Both the position numbers and the translations under genes were made by a program. From Hyphomonas sp. (lineage in GTDB: Bacteria > Pseudomonadota > Alphaproteobacteria > Caulobacterales > Hyphomonadaceae), in contig JANSXJ010000214.1 of assembly GCA_024743015.1 (NCBI GenBank), positions 1 through 6,440 on the forward strand: DNA of 6,440 nucleotides, in the 5' to 3' direction. Each line of letters begins with the position of its first letter. Position 1 is the first letter of the stretch. Of the stretch, positions 1 through 5,491 are shown in pieces. The notes beneath the pieces were generated by a model that did not search any database, was not told the DNA's origin, and saw only the letters and a list, made by a program, of their open reading frames with translations.

Positions 1-1
1 C

Positions 2-343
2 ATCGAGGAGATGCATCACGCCGACAAGATCGTCGAACGGATCATCTTCCTGGAAGGCTTCCCCAACCTTCAGAACGTCGCTCCGCTGCGCATCGGGCAA
101 CACGTGCGCGAAGTTCTCGAATGCGACCTCGCCGGCGAGCGCGAGGCCTGGAACAGCTACACCAAATCGCGCGAGATCTGCCGCGAGCTGGGCGACTATG
201 TTACCATGGGAATGTTCGAGGAGCTGATCTCCGACGAGGAAGGCCATATCGACTTCCTGGAGACGCAGCTGGAACTGTTCGACAAGATCGGCGCCGAACG
301 CTACGGCATGCTCAACGCGCTGTCGGCCGACGAAGTCGAATAG
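2..343 (+). CDS. bfr: Bacterioferritin, 3' part (5' end outside window)
   Basis: This is the C-terminal two thirds of a bacterioferritin, the 24-subunit cytosolic shell that oxidises Fe(II) at a di-iron centre and stores it as ferric mineral. The frame is open from the window edge (codon 2-4), and the first ATG at 11 is internal. Aligned by eye with E. coli Bfr, the visible part starts at about residue 49. The opening IEEMHHAD carries the ferroxidase Glu51, the haem-ligand Met52 and His54. Glu94 lies in DLAGERE, and Glu127 and His130 lie in [11 protein letters not shown], so all expected metal ligands in the visible part are present. The C-terminus ([15 protein letters not shown]) is of ordinary length. 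The alcohol dehydrogenase gene starts 74 nt downstream on the same strand. Family assignment is firm; the start is not visible. Confidence 0.95.
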   Translation: MEEMHHADKIVERIIFLEGFPNLQNVAPLRIGQHVREVLECDLAGEREAWNSYTKSREICRELGDYVTMGMFEELISDEEGHIDFLETQLELFDKIGAERYGMLNALSADEVE

Positions 344-417
344 GCCGGAGCGCAGGCGCCATTGAACGCAGAGCGCGGGCCCTGGCGGTCCGCGCCCGTC
401 CGGGAGGCTGACCGACA

Positions 418-1554
418 ATGGCGCTCATCACCTATCTGACGACAATCCGTTTCGCCGCCGGCGCCATCGCCGAACTGGGCGAAGACTTGACGGCGCTGGG
501 CCTTGAGCGCCCGCTGATCGTGACCGACACCGGCATCATTGGGGCCGGCCTGCTCGACCGGCTGCGCGCGGCCGCGCCTGAACTCGCCGATACCCCCGTT
601 TTTTACGGCACGCCTTCCAACCCGACCGAGCGCGCGGCACGCGCCGCGCTCGCAATGTACCGCGATGCGGCCTGCGATGGTCTGGTCGCGCTCGGCGGCG
701 GCTCGCCCATCGATCTGGCCAAGGCGGTCGCCCTCGGCGCCACCCATGACGGCCCGCTCGCCGACTATGCCGCGATCGAAGGCGGCATGGACAAGATCAC
801 GGACGCGGTCGCCCCGGTCATCGCCATCCCGACAACGGCCGGCACAGGCGCCGAAGTCGGGCGCGCCGCGCTGATAACGCTGGCGGACGGCCGCAAACTG
901 GCGCTGATCTCGTCGCATCTGATCCCCAGGCGCGCGGTCTGCGACCCCCAATTGACGCTCGGCCTGCCGCCCTGGCTGACCGCCGCGACCGGCTTTGACG
1001 CCATCACCCATTGCATCGAGACGTTCCTGTCGCCGCGCTTCAATCCGCCGGCCGATGCGATCGCGCTCGACGGCCTCAAGCGCGGCTGGGCCCATATCGA
1101 CGCAGCCGTCGCCGAGGGCGCGCCGATCGAAGCGCGCAGCGAGATGATGATGGCGGCGCTCCAGGGCGGGCTGACCTTTCAGAAAGGGCTCGGCGCCGTG
1201 CACGCGCTCTCCCACCCGCTGGGCGCCTATGAGCACCTCAAGCTGCATCATGGCGCGCTCAATGCGGTGCTTCTGCCCCATGTGCTGCGGTTCAATGCGC
1301 CGTGGATCGGCGAGCGGCTCGCGCCCCTCGCCCGGGCGATCGGCCTTGCGCATGCCGATGGGCTGGCCGATGCGGTCGCCAGCAAGGTCACTTCGCTCGG
1401 CCTTCCGACATCGCTGGCCGCGATGGGCGTGCCGGACACGATTGTCGATGACGTTGCCGCCGCCGCCGTGCGCGACCATTCCAACGCGACAAACCCCAGG
1501 CCGCTCAAAGTGCCGGACTACACGGTGATCCTGCGCGATGCGGGGACCGCGTAG
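418..1554 (+). CDS. Iron-containing (group III) alcohol dehydrogenase
   Basis: A 378-residue NAD(P)-dependent oxidoreductase of the iron-containing alcohol dehydrogenase family, cytosolic, full length for the family. The Rossmann-like half has GGGSPID at residues 93-99 (pyrophosphate binding) and TTAGTGAEV at 139-147. The all-helical half carries the metal ligands: Asp194 and His198 in GFDAITHCIE, His262 in AVHALSHPLGA (with conserved His266) and His278 in HHGALNA. These match Asp, His, His, His of E. coli FucO, allowing a two-residue insertion before the last. The start at 418 is supported by GGAGG at 403-407, ten bases upstream. Substrate cannot be read from sequence; relatives act on primary alcohols, lactaldehyde, 4-hydroxybutyrate or maleylacetate. 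It may be co-transcribed with the bacterioferritin gene, though the 74-nt gap holds a modest GC hairpin. Family certain, substrate unknown. Confidence 0.93.
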   Translation: MALITYLTTIRFAAGAIAELGEDLTALGLERPLIVTDTGIIGAGLLDRLRAAAPELADTPVFYGTPSNPTERAARAALAMYRDAACDGLVALGGGSPIDLAKAVALGATHDGPLADYAAIEGGMDKITDAVAPVIAIPTTAGTGAEVGRAALITLADGRKLALISSHLIPRRAVCDPQLTLGLPPWLTAATGFDAITHCIETFLSPRFNPPADAIALDGLKRGWAHIDAAVAEGAPIEARSEMMMAALQGGLTFQKGLGAVHALSHPLGAYEHLKLHHGALNAVLLPHVLRFNAPWIGERLAPLARAIGLAHADGLADAVASKVTSLGLPTSLAAMGVPDTIVDDVAAAAVRDHSNATNPRPLKVPDYTVILRDAGTA

Positions 1555-1654
1555 AGCGTTTTCAGCGAGAGTGTATGCGGTTTCGCGGTTCGAAAACGCG
1601 ACAAAACAAACAGATGGGGCATTTCCGGTGAACCGGAGTTCACGGGAAATGCCC
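1555..1654. repeat. RIME-like double-palindrome intergenic element
   Basis: The gap between two convergent genes is filled by a two-palindrome unit. The first palindrome has arms GCGTTTT (1556-1562) and AAAACGC (1593-1599). The second, at 1617-1654, has 17-nt arms with one G-G mismatch around a CGGA loop; its outer arms are GGGCATTTCC and GGAAATGCCC and its inner arms GTGAAC and GTTCAC. The arrangement and wording (GAGCGTTTTCAG..., ACAAAACAAA, GCATTTCCGGTGAA) match my memory of RIME-type elements scattered between genes in rhizobia and relatives. The right palindrome ends exactly at the stop of the minus-strand gene. It could serve as a bidirectional transcription end, but neither side has a T-run. 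Confidence 0.65.
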
Positions 1655-2136
1655 TAATAGGCGTGCAAGCCGTCGAAATCGGACTTGCCGATGTCCATGC
1701 CGCCGTGGCGGAGCCCGGCATAGGCAATGCTCAGGTGGAAGATCATGTTGGGCACCGCAAAACGCGCCACATAGTCCGCCGACGCCTGCGTCAGCGCAGC
1801 ATCGCCCGCCGTGTGATCGACGGTTCGAGCAAGATCATCGACACCGATCGGCGCGATGAGGTCGGATACGTCACGCTTGAACCGCAACAGCGTCTCGCAG
1901 GTGCGGATGTCCGGAATTTCCGGCACCGCCAGCCCGGCGGGCGGGCACAGCGCCCGCGCCGCAAACTGAATGGCGAGCGCGAAATTGAACCCGGTGTCCA
2001 GCATGTCCGGCGCAAGGCGGATCGCCAGCGGCCGGTCGGGATCATGGTCCTGCGCGCAACGCGCGATCAGGTGCTCGGTCCGATCGAGATAGTATTTGAT
2101 CGACTGCGTCGTCGCCTCGGCGAGATCGTTGCTCAT
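1654..2136 (-). CDS. DUF1993 family protein (DinB-like helical fold)
   Basis: A 160-residue soluble protein that I place in the DUF1993 family. The signature is the C-terminal stretch at residues 129-154, PNMIFHLSIAYAGLRHGG followed by MDIGKSDF, where the family usually shows HxxxAYxILRxxGxxxGKxDY. No membrane segment or signal peptide is seen. The function of the family is unknown; DinB-type four-helix folds often bind metal or small thiols, but nothing here proves that. The start ATG at 2136 is chosen because any longer version would translate the tRNA-Leu gene, giving the well-known artefact MAELVDARDLKS. A weak purine stretch (CGGAA) precedes the ATG. The gene lies 29 nt downstream of the tRNA on the same strand, so it may share its transcript. 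Confidence 0.82.
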   Translation of the reverse strand: MSNDLAEATTQSIKYYLDRTEHLIARCAQDHDPDRPLAIRLAPDMLDTGFNFALAIQFAARALCPPAGLAVPEIPDIRTCETLLRFKRDVSDLIAPIGVDDLARTVDHTAGDAALTQASADYVARFAVPNMIFHLSIAYAGLRHGGMDIGKSDFDGLHAY

Positions 2137-2165
2137 GGGCCATTCCGTTTCCGCGCCAACAGAAC

Positions 2166-2250
2166 TGGTGCCCCCTGCCGGGATCGAACCGGCACGACCG
2201 AGGTCGAGGGATTTTAAGTCCCTTGCGTCTACCAATTCCGCCAAGGGGGC
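2166..2250 (-). tRNA. tRNA-Leu (UAA anticodon), CCA encoded
   Basis: Read on the minus strand the sequence folds as a class II tRNA. The acceptor stem is GCCCCCT/AGGGGGC with discriminator A and encoded CCA (2166-2168). The D-arm contains GGCGGAATTGGTAGACGC. The anticodon stem AGGGA/TCCCT encloses the loop CTTAAAA, giving anticodon TAA (UAA). A long variable arm follows, then a T-arm GCCGG-TTCGATC-CCGGC. The long variable arm and anticodon identify leucine. The tRNA marks the left edge of the accessory DNA, which lies on its 5' side. Confidence 0.97.
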
Positions 2251-2258
2251 ACGCTGTC

Positions 2259-2286
2259 ATTTCAATGGCTTAGGCGCTCAGGTCAA
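2259..2286 (-). promoter_or_regulatory. Candidate sigma70-type promoter of tRNA-Leu
   Basis: On the minus strand, TTGACC (2286-2281) matches the -35 consensus at five of six positions. After 16 nt it is followed by TGAAAT (2264-2259), which matches the -10 at four of six. Transcription would begin about at the first tRNA base (2250). Position relative to the tRNA is the main support; this is inference without expression data. Confidence 0.45.
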
Positions 2287-2398
2287 CCGGCGCTCTGCAA
2301 AACATCCCTCGCGTTTGGCAAATCACGGTTCGTTCCCTGTTCCGCCCCGCACATTTTCATCGCCTGCCACCGGCCCTTGGTGTCACGGCTCCGGGCGG

Positions 2399-2509
2399 GT
2401 GTTTGAATGCCCTCGGTGGCCTGACTGTGGGTGTCCTGACGGGACGATGGTTCCGGGTTGCCCCGGCAAGACTGTGGCCTGTCCGGTTTGCACTGGAGCG
2501 CTGCCATGA
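2399..2509 (+). CDS. Tiny Cys-rich ORF, possible zinc-ribbon remnant, coupled to next gene
   Basis: A 36-codon frame, if GTG at 2399 is the start, encodes a Cys-rich peptide with six cysteines: CPRWPDCGC, then PGCPG, then VACPVC. The spacing CxC and CxxC suggests metal binding. Its stop TGA overlaps the ATG of the next gene as ATGA (2506-2509), an arrangement typical of translationally coupled phage genes. No good ribosome site precedes the GTG. The frame also stays open far to the left, through the tRNA, so the true 5' end is uncertain and the ORF may be the surviving tail of a longer gene. The VACPVC coding stretch recurs near the end of the split gene that follows. I do not recognise a named family. 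Confidence 0.4.
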   Translation: MFECPRWPDCGCPDGTMVPGCPGKTVACPVCTGALP

Positions 2510-2750
2510 TTGCCGCGCTCTATGTCGAGACAGGCAGCAGCTGCTTCGGGCTGGATGGCGTCGTTCCATGGGATGAAGCGAGAGACGCGCGGCTGTACGA
2601 TGGGCCGTCGCCTGTGGTTGCCCACCCGCCGCGTCAGCGATGGGGGCCGCTTCTGGCACGGCAGCACCCGCAAGCCGCCTCAATACAACCTTGGCACGAT
2701 GGTGGTTGCTTCGAGGCCGCACTCAAATCAGTCAGGAAAAATGGTGGCGT

Positions 2751-2756
2751 CCTAGG
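2751..2756. repeat. Left copy of IS target duplication (CCTAGG)
   Basis: CCTAGG lies directly outside the left inverted repeat and contains the CTAG core preferred by IS481. Its partner at 3880-3885 reads CCCAGA, four of six identical. The reconstructed host codons GTC CTA GAA suggest that the original target was CCTAGA. Confidence 0.6.
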
Positions 2757-2779
2757 TGTTTGATCCCGGGTTTTGATGG
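2757..2779 (+). repeat. Left terminal inverted repeat of the IS481-family element
   Basis: Begins TGTTTGATCCCGGG and ends TTTGATGG. It matches the reverse complement of 3857-3879 at 17 of 23 positions, with the outer TGTT and the inner TTTGATGG conserved. Confidence 0.75.
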
Positions 2780-2950
2780 TGCAGTCTTTTCCGATCAATG
2801 GAAGAAGCACTATGGGACATGTACGTCACGGGAGCGCCCGCACGACAGAGGCGGTCCCTAGGGCAATACAGAACAGTCAAGAGAGCCTGAGGGTCCTATC
2901 CAAGCGGTACGGGATCAATCAGAAGACGGTCGCCAAATGGAGTGAAGCGG

Positions 2951-2993
2951 AAAAGCAAACATGGAAGGACCCGTGTTTGCCCGCCGAACGCGG
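2951..2993. repeat. Hairpin insertion 3 in transposase (frame-breaking, about 43 nt)
   Basis: Relatives read VAKW-KKRTSVADL. Here TGG (2938-2940) is followed by AGTGAAGCGG, then about 43 foreign bases, then ACGTCGGTGGCC, which is again native. With the extra base in AGTGAAG the total gain is 44 nt, which accounts for the change of frame. The insert carries a 10-bp stem, GCAAACATGG (2955-2964) against CCGTGTTTGC (2971-2980), with one wobble pair and a 6-nt loop. Its minus-strand 5' flank (GCGTTCGGCGGGCA) vaguely resembles that of the other two inserts (GCGTTGCCCCGGCA). Exact limits are uncertain. Confidence 0.5.
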
Positions 2994-3320
2994 ACGTCGG
3001 TGGCCGACCTTCCGACAGGGCCCAAAGAGCCACACTCGACGGTTCTCTCTGCGGACGAGGAGGCGATCATTGTCGCGTTCCGCAGACACACGCTGCTTCC
3101 CCTGGACGATTGCCTTTATGCCCTGCAGCCGACGATCCCGCATTTGTCACGGTCATCCCTGCACCGATGCCTTCAACGGCACGGTGTCAGTCGGCTACCG
3201 GATGTAGAAGGCGACAAATCGGCGAAGAAGAAGTTCAAGGCGTACCCGATTGGCTACTTCCACATTGACATTGCAGAGGTTCAGACGGCCGAGGACAAGC
3301 TGCGCCTCTTCGTGGCGATC

Positions 3321-3359
3321 CGTTGCCCGGCAAGTGATTGCAAAGCAATCACTGAGAGC
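3321..3359 (+). repeat. 39-nt in-frame palindromic insert, copy 1
   Basis: Exactly 39 nt lie between the codons for VAI and DRTSKF, which are adjacent in related transposases. The insert adds 13 residues (RCPASDCKAITES) and keeps the frame. It starts CGTTGCCCGGC and ends GAGAGC. Its core is a perfect 9-bp hairpin, AGTGATTGC (3333-3341), loop AAA, GCAATCACT (3345-3353). The same element occurs inverted at 3597-3635. Confidence 0.75.
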
Positions 3360-3596
3360 GACCGGACATCCAAGTTCACCTATGCCGAACTGCATGAGAA
3401 GGCGGGCAAGATAATCGCAGCGCAGTTCTTGCGCAACCTGGTGGCCGCCGTGCCCTACGCCATCCACACCGTGCTGACCGATAATGGAATCCAGTTCACC
3501 AACCACGCTCACCACAAATCTGCGTTCCACCACATCTTCGATCGGGTCTGCGACGAGAACGGGATCGAGCACGGGCTGACCAAGATCAACCATCCC

Positions 3597-3635
3597 CTCT
3601 CAGCGATGCCATGCATCGCCTGCCGGGGCAACGCA
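3597..3635 (-). repeat. 39-nt in-frame palindromic insert, copy 2 (inverted)
   Basis: Exactly 39 nt lie between the codons for NHP and WTNG, adding LSAMPCIACRGNA in frame. On the minus strand it reads TGCGTTGCCCCGGCA, then a hairpin GGCGATGC-ATG-GCATCGCT, then GAGAG. It shares CGTTGCCC, GGCA and GAGAG in the same order as the first copy. The two arms of its stem differ from those of the first copy in a paired way, so the hairpin is kept while its sequence changes. Confidence 0.75.
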
Positions 3636-3856
3636 TGGACCAATGGGCAAATCGAGCGCATGAACCGAACCATCAAGGACGCGACCGTCAGGCGCTTCCA
3701 CTACGACGATCACGACCAGTTACGGCAGCACCTTCAGGACTTCATCGATGCCGACAACTTCGGGCGCAGACTGAAGACACTCAAAGGCCTCACGCCCTAT
3801 GAGTTCATCTGCAAACAATGGACTTCTCAGCCGGATCGATTCATCATCGATCCAAT

Positions 3857-3879
3857 CCATCAAACGCCGGCACTGAACA
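3857..3879 (-). repeat. Right terminal inverted repeat of the IS481-family element
   Basis: Read on the minus strand it begins TGTTCAGTGCCGG and ends TTTGATGG, pairing with the left end. The transposase frame runs through it: the last native codons CTG AAC AC(C) are part of this repeat. Confidence 0.75.
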
Positions 3880-3885
3880 CCCAGA
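3880..3885. repeat. Right copy of IS target duplication, mutated (CCCAGA)
   Basis: CCCAGA lies directly outside the right inverted repeat. The change from CTAG to CCAG removes the in-frame TAG that would end the transposase after Leu-Asn-Thr. Confidence 0.55.
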
Positions 3886-4323
3886 ACACCCCTGCGACAG
3901 TCACGCGTGGAAACACCATGGCCTGGTCCCGCCGCAATGCCATGCCGGATGGCAGTCGGCCGGCGACCTCATGGACTGGACGTGCTACGTCAAGCAGGGC
4001 CACTACGGCCACATGAGCCGCATGCCCACATGGCTTTATGCGGTCGGCGTCGATCTTCCGGAACTTGAATGGTCACAAGGAGAGCAGCGGCTGCATCCCG
4101 TCGCCCTGGGGCGCCATGGTTACAAGAAGGCACGCCGCATCGGCATGACGGCGATGGTGGGCGGCAAAGACAAGACGAGAATACCAAACGCAACGCCGCT
4201 ACCGTTTCGCGATCTGCTGATTTCAATGGCGCGTAGCGTTGCATGTCCGGTTTGCGCCGCCTCACGCACCAGTGTGGAGGGGATTGCCAAGATGTACCGG
4301 TACAACCTGTGGTGACAGCCGGG

Positions 4324-4367
4324 CTCAAATCGGAGCGATCAGTTCAGCGCCCTTCGCCCGATTTGAG
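4324..4367. other. 10-bp inverted repeat after the split phage-type gene
   Basis: CTCAAATCGG (4324-4333) and CCGATTTGAG (4358-4367) are perfect inverted copies around a 24-nt loop, nine bases after the stop at 4315. There is no T-run, so a factor-independent terminator is possible but not typical. The repeat also forms the 3' end of the minus-strand ORF here. Confidence 0.35.
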
Positions 4368-4528
4368 TTGACCTCGCGGCTGACGCGATGACTGACCAAT
4401 TCGCCGTCGCGGTGTTGGTTCAATAGCTCCCGTGCATCCTTCGCGCTCTGGAGGCCGTCAATCCCGAGCGTTCTACTGGCCGGTATCGTCAACTTTTTCG
4501 CGGCGGCGCTGTATTTTTTGTGATGCAT
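4325..4528 (-). CDS. Small hypothetical ORF, 67 residues
   Basis: A basic, soluble 67-residue frame (MHHKKYSAAAKKLTIPAS..., ending KGAELIAPI) that I do not recognise. It is divergent from the outer-membrane protein gene, with an AT-rich gap and a palindrome between them, and its third positions are fairly GC-rich. Against it: no ribosome binding site is visible before the ATG at 4528, which lies inside the left arm of the palindrome, and the 3' end coincides with an inverted repeat. It may be a chance frame or the remnant of a small phage gene. It is listed because it is the only plausible coding frame in the 4316-4607 gap. Confidence 0.3.
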   Translation of the reverse strand: MHHKKYSAAAKKLTIPASRTLGIDGLQSAKDARELLNQHRDGELVSHRVSREVNSNRAKGAELIAPI

Positions 4529-4543
4529 AGATTATCATGCATC
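4522..4543. promoter_or_regulatory. Palindrome in AT-rich upstream region, possible operator
   Basis: GATGCAT (4522-4528) and ATGCATC (4537-4543) form a 7-bp inverted repeat around AGATTATC, in the most AT-rich stretch of the window and about 65 bp upstream of the outer-membrane protein start. The shape fits a dimeric repressor site. No convincing -35/-10 pair could be fixed between it and the gene, so its role is inferred from position only. Confidence 0.35.
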
Positions 4544-4607
4544 TGGAAAGAACAGTATTGATTGTGATATTGATTCATGCACGCCGACTTATGCAATGGG
4601 GTCGAAA

Positions 4608-5291
4608 ATGCGATTACATTCTTTGGTTGCCGCAGGGCTGATACTTAGCACGCCACCCGCTCTCGCAGACAGCGACCTGAGCTGGTCAGGTCTGTATGGC
4701 GGTCTGGAAGCTGGCGTTTCATGGTCAAATGTCGACTGGAGGAATGCGCCTGATCGGGGTAGCGTTCTATTTGATAATGGGCTGGGTACGAACGGCGTTG
4801 TGTCGGCGCTTGCCGGCTACCGGGTGTCGCTAGGCAATGACTGGATCGGTGGTATCGAGTTTGCTTTCACGCCCGAACTGGGAAAGAGTGGATCAACCGC
4901 GTGCGCGGTTCGTGACAATACAACTTGCTCTGGAGAGTTTTCAAATGCTTTCTCTTTGAGCGGAACACTGGGACGGCCGTTCACTGATCACATGCTCGGC
5001 TATGTCAAGCTGGGTATCAGCAGTGCGGAAATTGAAACTCTCTCCGAGCCCAATCCAGGGTTTGATCTTATGGATTTGACCACGTCGCATAGGGAGATGG
5101 GCTTCAATGTTGGAGCGGGCGTGGACTTCCGCGTCAACAGCAATGTGTTGGTCGGTGCCGGCTATACATATCACCGTTTCAATTCAAGCTTCGCCCAAGT
5201 TCAGCCTTCACCGCCATCGACGGCAATCCGGAAACCCGATGGCCCGGATGCGCATGTCGTTGGCGTGCGGCTGCTTTATCAATTCTGGTAA
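4608..5291 (+). CDS. Outer-membrane beta-barrel protein (Omp25/Omp31-like)
   Basis: A 227-residue exported protein. It opens with a signal peptide, MRLHSLVAAGLILSTPPALA, with likely cleavage ALA|DS at residue 20. WSGLYGGLEAGVSWS follows, the usual first strand of small alphaproteobacterial porin-like immunogenic proteins. Alternating hydrophobic strands (GVVSALAGYRVSL, GWIGGIEFAF-like, MLGYVKLGIS, GFNVGAGVDFRV, VLVGAGYTYHRF) run to an aromatic C-terminal strand VVGVRLLYQFW, the BAM-recognition type. Two cysteines (in ACAVRDNTTCSG) may form a loop disulphide. The start at 4608 is preferred because GGGG lies six bases upstream; ATG at 4596 would add four residues without a ribosome site. Codon use is visibly less GC-rich than the core genes, suggesting acquisition. 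Exact role (structural, adhesion, transport) is not readable. Confidence 0.82.
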   Translation: MRLHSLVAAGLILSTPPALADSDLSWSGLYGGLEAGVSWSNVDWRNAPDRGSVLFDNGLGTNGVVSALAGYRVSLGNDWIGGIEFAFTPELGKSGSTACAVRDNTTCSGEFSNAFSLSGTLGRPFTDHMLGYVKLGISSAEIETLSEPNPGFDLMDLTTSHREMGFNVGAGVDFRVNSNVLVGAGYTYHRFNSSFAQVQPSPPSTAIRKPDGPDAHVVGVRLLYQFW

Positions 5292-5305
5292 ATTGCCTAA
5301 AGGCA

Positions 5306-5491
5306 TCAGCCGCATCGCTCGGCAACCTCGGCGACAGCCGCCATGATCGTGGCGATCAATGCGCCGATCATCAGCCTGACAATCCAGATTTGCCCCAATC
5401 AAGGACCGGAACCGGGCGGAGCCATTCCTAGCAAACGCCGGAAGAACGCATAGACGCCACCACCGCCAAGCGCGACAATGCCGCGAAACGC
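5306..5491 (-). pseudogene. Downstream remnants of the coiled-coil/membrane gene, two in-frame nonsense codons
   Basis: Directly after the TAG of the coiled-coil gene the same minus-strand frame continues as AFRGIVALGGGGVYAFFRRL then LGMAPPGSGP, a membrane-helix-like stretch, to TGA at 5399-5401. It then continues as LGQIWIVRLMIGALIATIM then AAVAEVAERCG, another hydrophobic helix, to TGA at 5306-5308. Phage coiled-coil proteins of this type normally end in such a helix, so both internal stops look like former TGG codons. MAPPGSGP could also be the start of a separate small membrane gene. No ribosome site of quality is seen. This explains most of the 200 bp between the outer-membrane gene and 5492. 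Confidence 0.45.

Larger units (their letters stand above)
2757..3879 (+). mobile_element. IS481-family insertion sequence, degenerate (1,123 bp)
   Basis: The element is bounded by imperfect terminal inverted repeats of 23 bp, both starting TGTT and matching at 17 of 23 positions (2757-2779 and 3857-3879). It contains one transposase frame with an N-terminal helix-turn-helix and a DDE integrase-like domain. It is flanked by the six-base sequences CCTAGG and CCCAGA, which fit the NCTAGN target duplication known for IS481 itself, now decayed at two positions. It sits inside the phage-type gene and splits its frame cleanly. The degenerate ends, the frameshift and three internal insertions suggest an old, immobile copy. 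Confidence 0.85.
2812..4016 (+). pseudogene. IS481-family transposase, frameshifted and with three insertions
   Basis: The DDE transposase of the insertion sequence. The N-terminal part starts at ATG 2812 (GAAG upstream) and reads MGHVRHGSARTTEAV... VLSKRYGINQKTVAKW, a helix-turn-helix. It breaks off after 2940 in a hairpin insertion and resumes in another frame as TSVADLPTGPKEPHST. The catalytic core follows: Asp in FHIDIAEVQ (codon 3267-3269), Asp in VLTDNGIQF (3480-3482), Glu in NGQIERMNRT (3654-3656). Two 13-residue insertions lie in the core, RCPASDCKAITES between VAI and DRTSKF, and LSAMPCIACRGNA between NHP and WTNG, where relatives read VAIDRTSKF and HPWTNG. The native end LNT lacks its stop, so the frame runs on to 4016 in host DNA. 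Almost certainly inactive. Confidence 0.82.
2506..4315 (+). pseudogene. Phage-type conserved hypothetical gene split by an IS481-family element
   Basis: The two ends belong to one protein. The left part (2506-2756) reads MIAALYVETGS..., PWDEARDARLYDGP, VVAHPP, HDGGCFEAALKSVR, GGVL. The right part (from about 3884) reads EHPCDSHAWKHHGL, WTCYVKQGHYGH, TWLYAVGVDLPELEW, NATPLPFRDLLISMARS. Joining 2506-2756 to 3886-4315 gives 681 nt, an exact 227-codon frame (226 residues) in which GVL runs into EHP. I remember similar proteins of unknown function in alphaproteobacterial phages and prophages. The start at 2506 has GGAG seven bases upstream. The left half also carries a +1 shift in the G-run at 2642-2646 and a compensating missing base near 2695, so about 17 residues are out of frame. 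Cys is replaced by Arg in the usual HPPCQRW. The gene is broken; function unknown. Confidence 0.72.

Noticed and set aside
386..415. GC hairpin between the bacterioferritin and alcohol dehydrogenase genes as a terminator
   Set aside because: The stem (GCGCGGG with TCCGCGC) has no T-run and lies just before the ribosome site of the next gene; chance is likely at this GC content.
301..1479. Long minus-strand open frame (392 codons) opposite the alcohol dehydrogenase
   Set aside because: Arg-rich, low-complexity shadow of a GC-rich gene with no family motif; the plus-strand frame has all catalytic residues.
2137..2244. N-terminal extension of the DUF1993 gene starting MAELVDARDLKSLDLG
   Set aside because: This is the translation of the tRNA-Leu gene, a familiar database artefact; the start at 2136 avoids it.
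5292..5308. Short inverted repeat TGCC/GGCA after the outer-membrane protein gene
   Set aside because: Only four pairs and no T-run, too weak to call a terminator.
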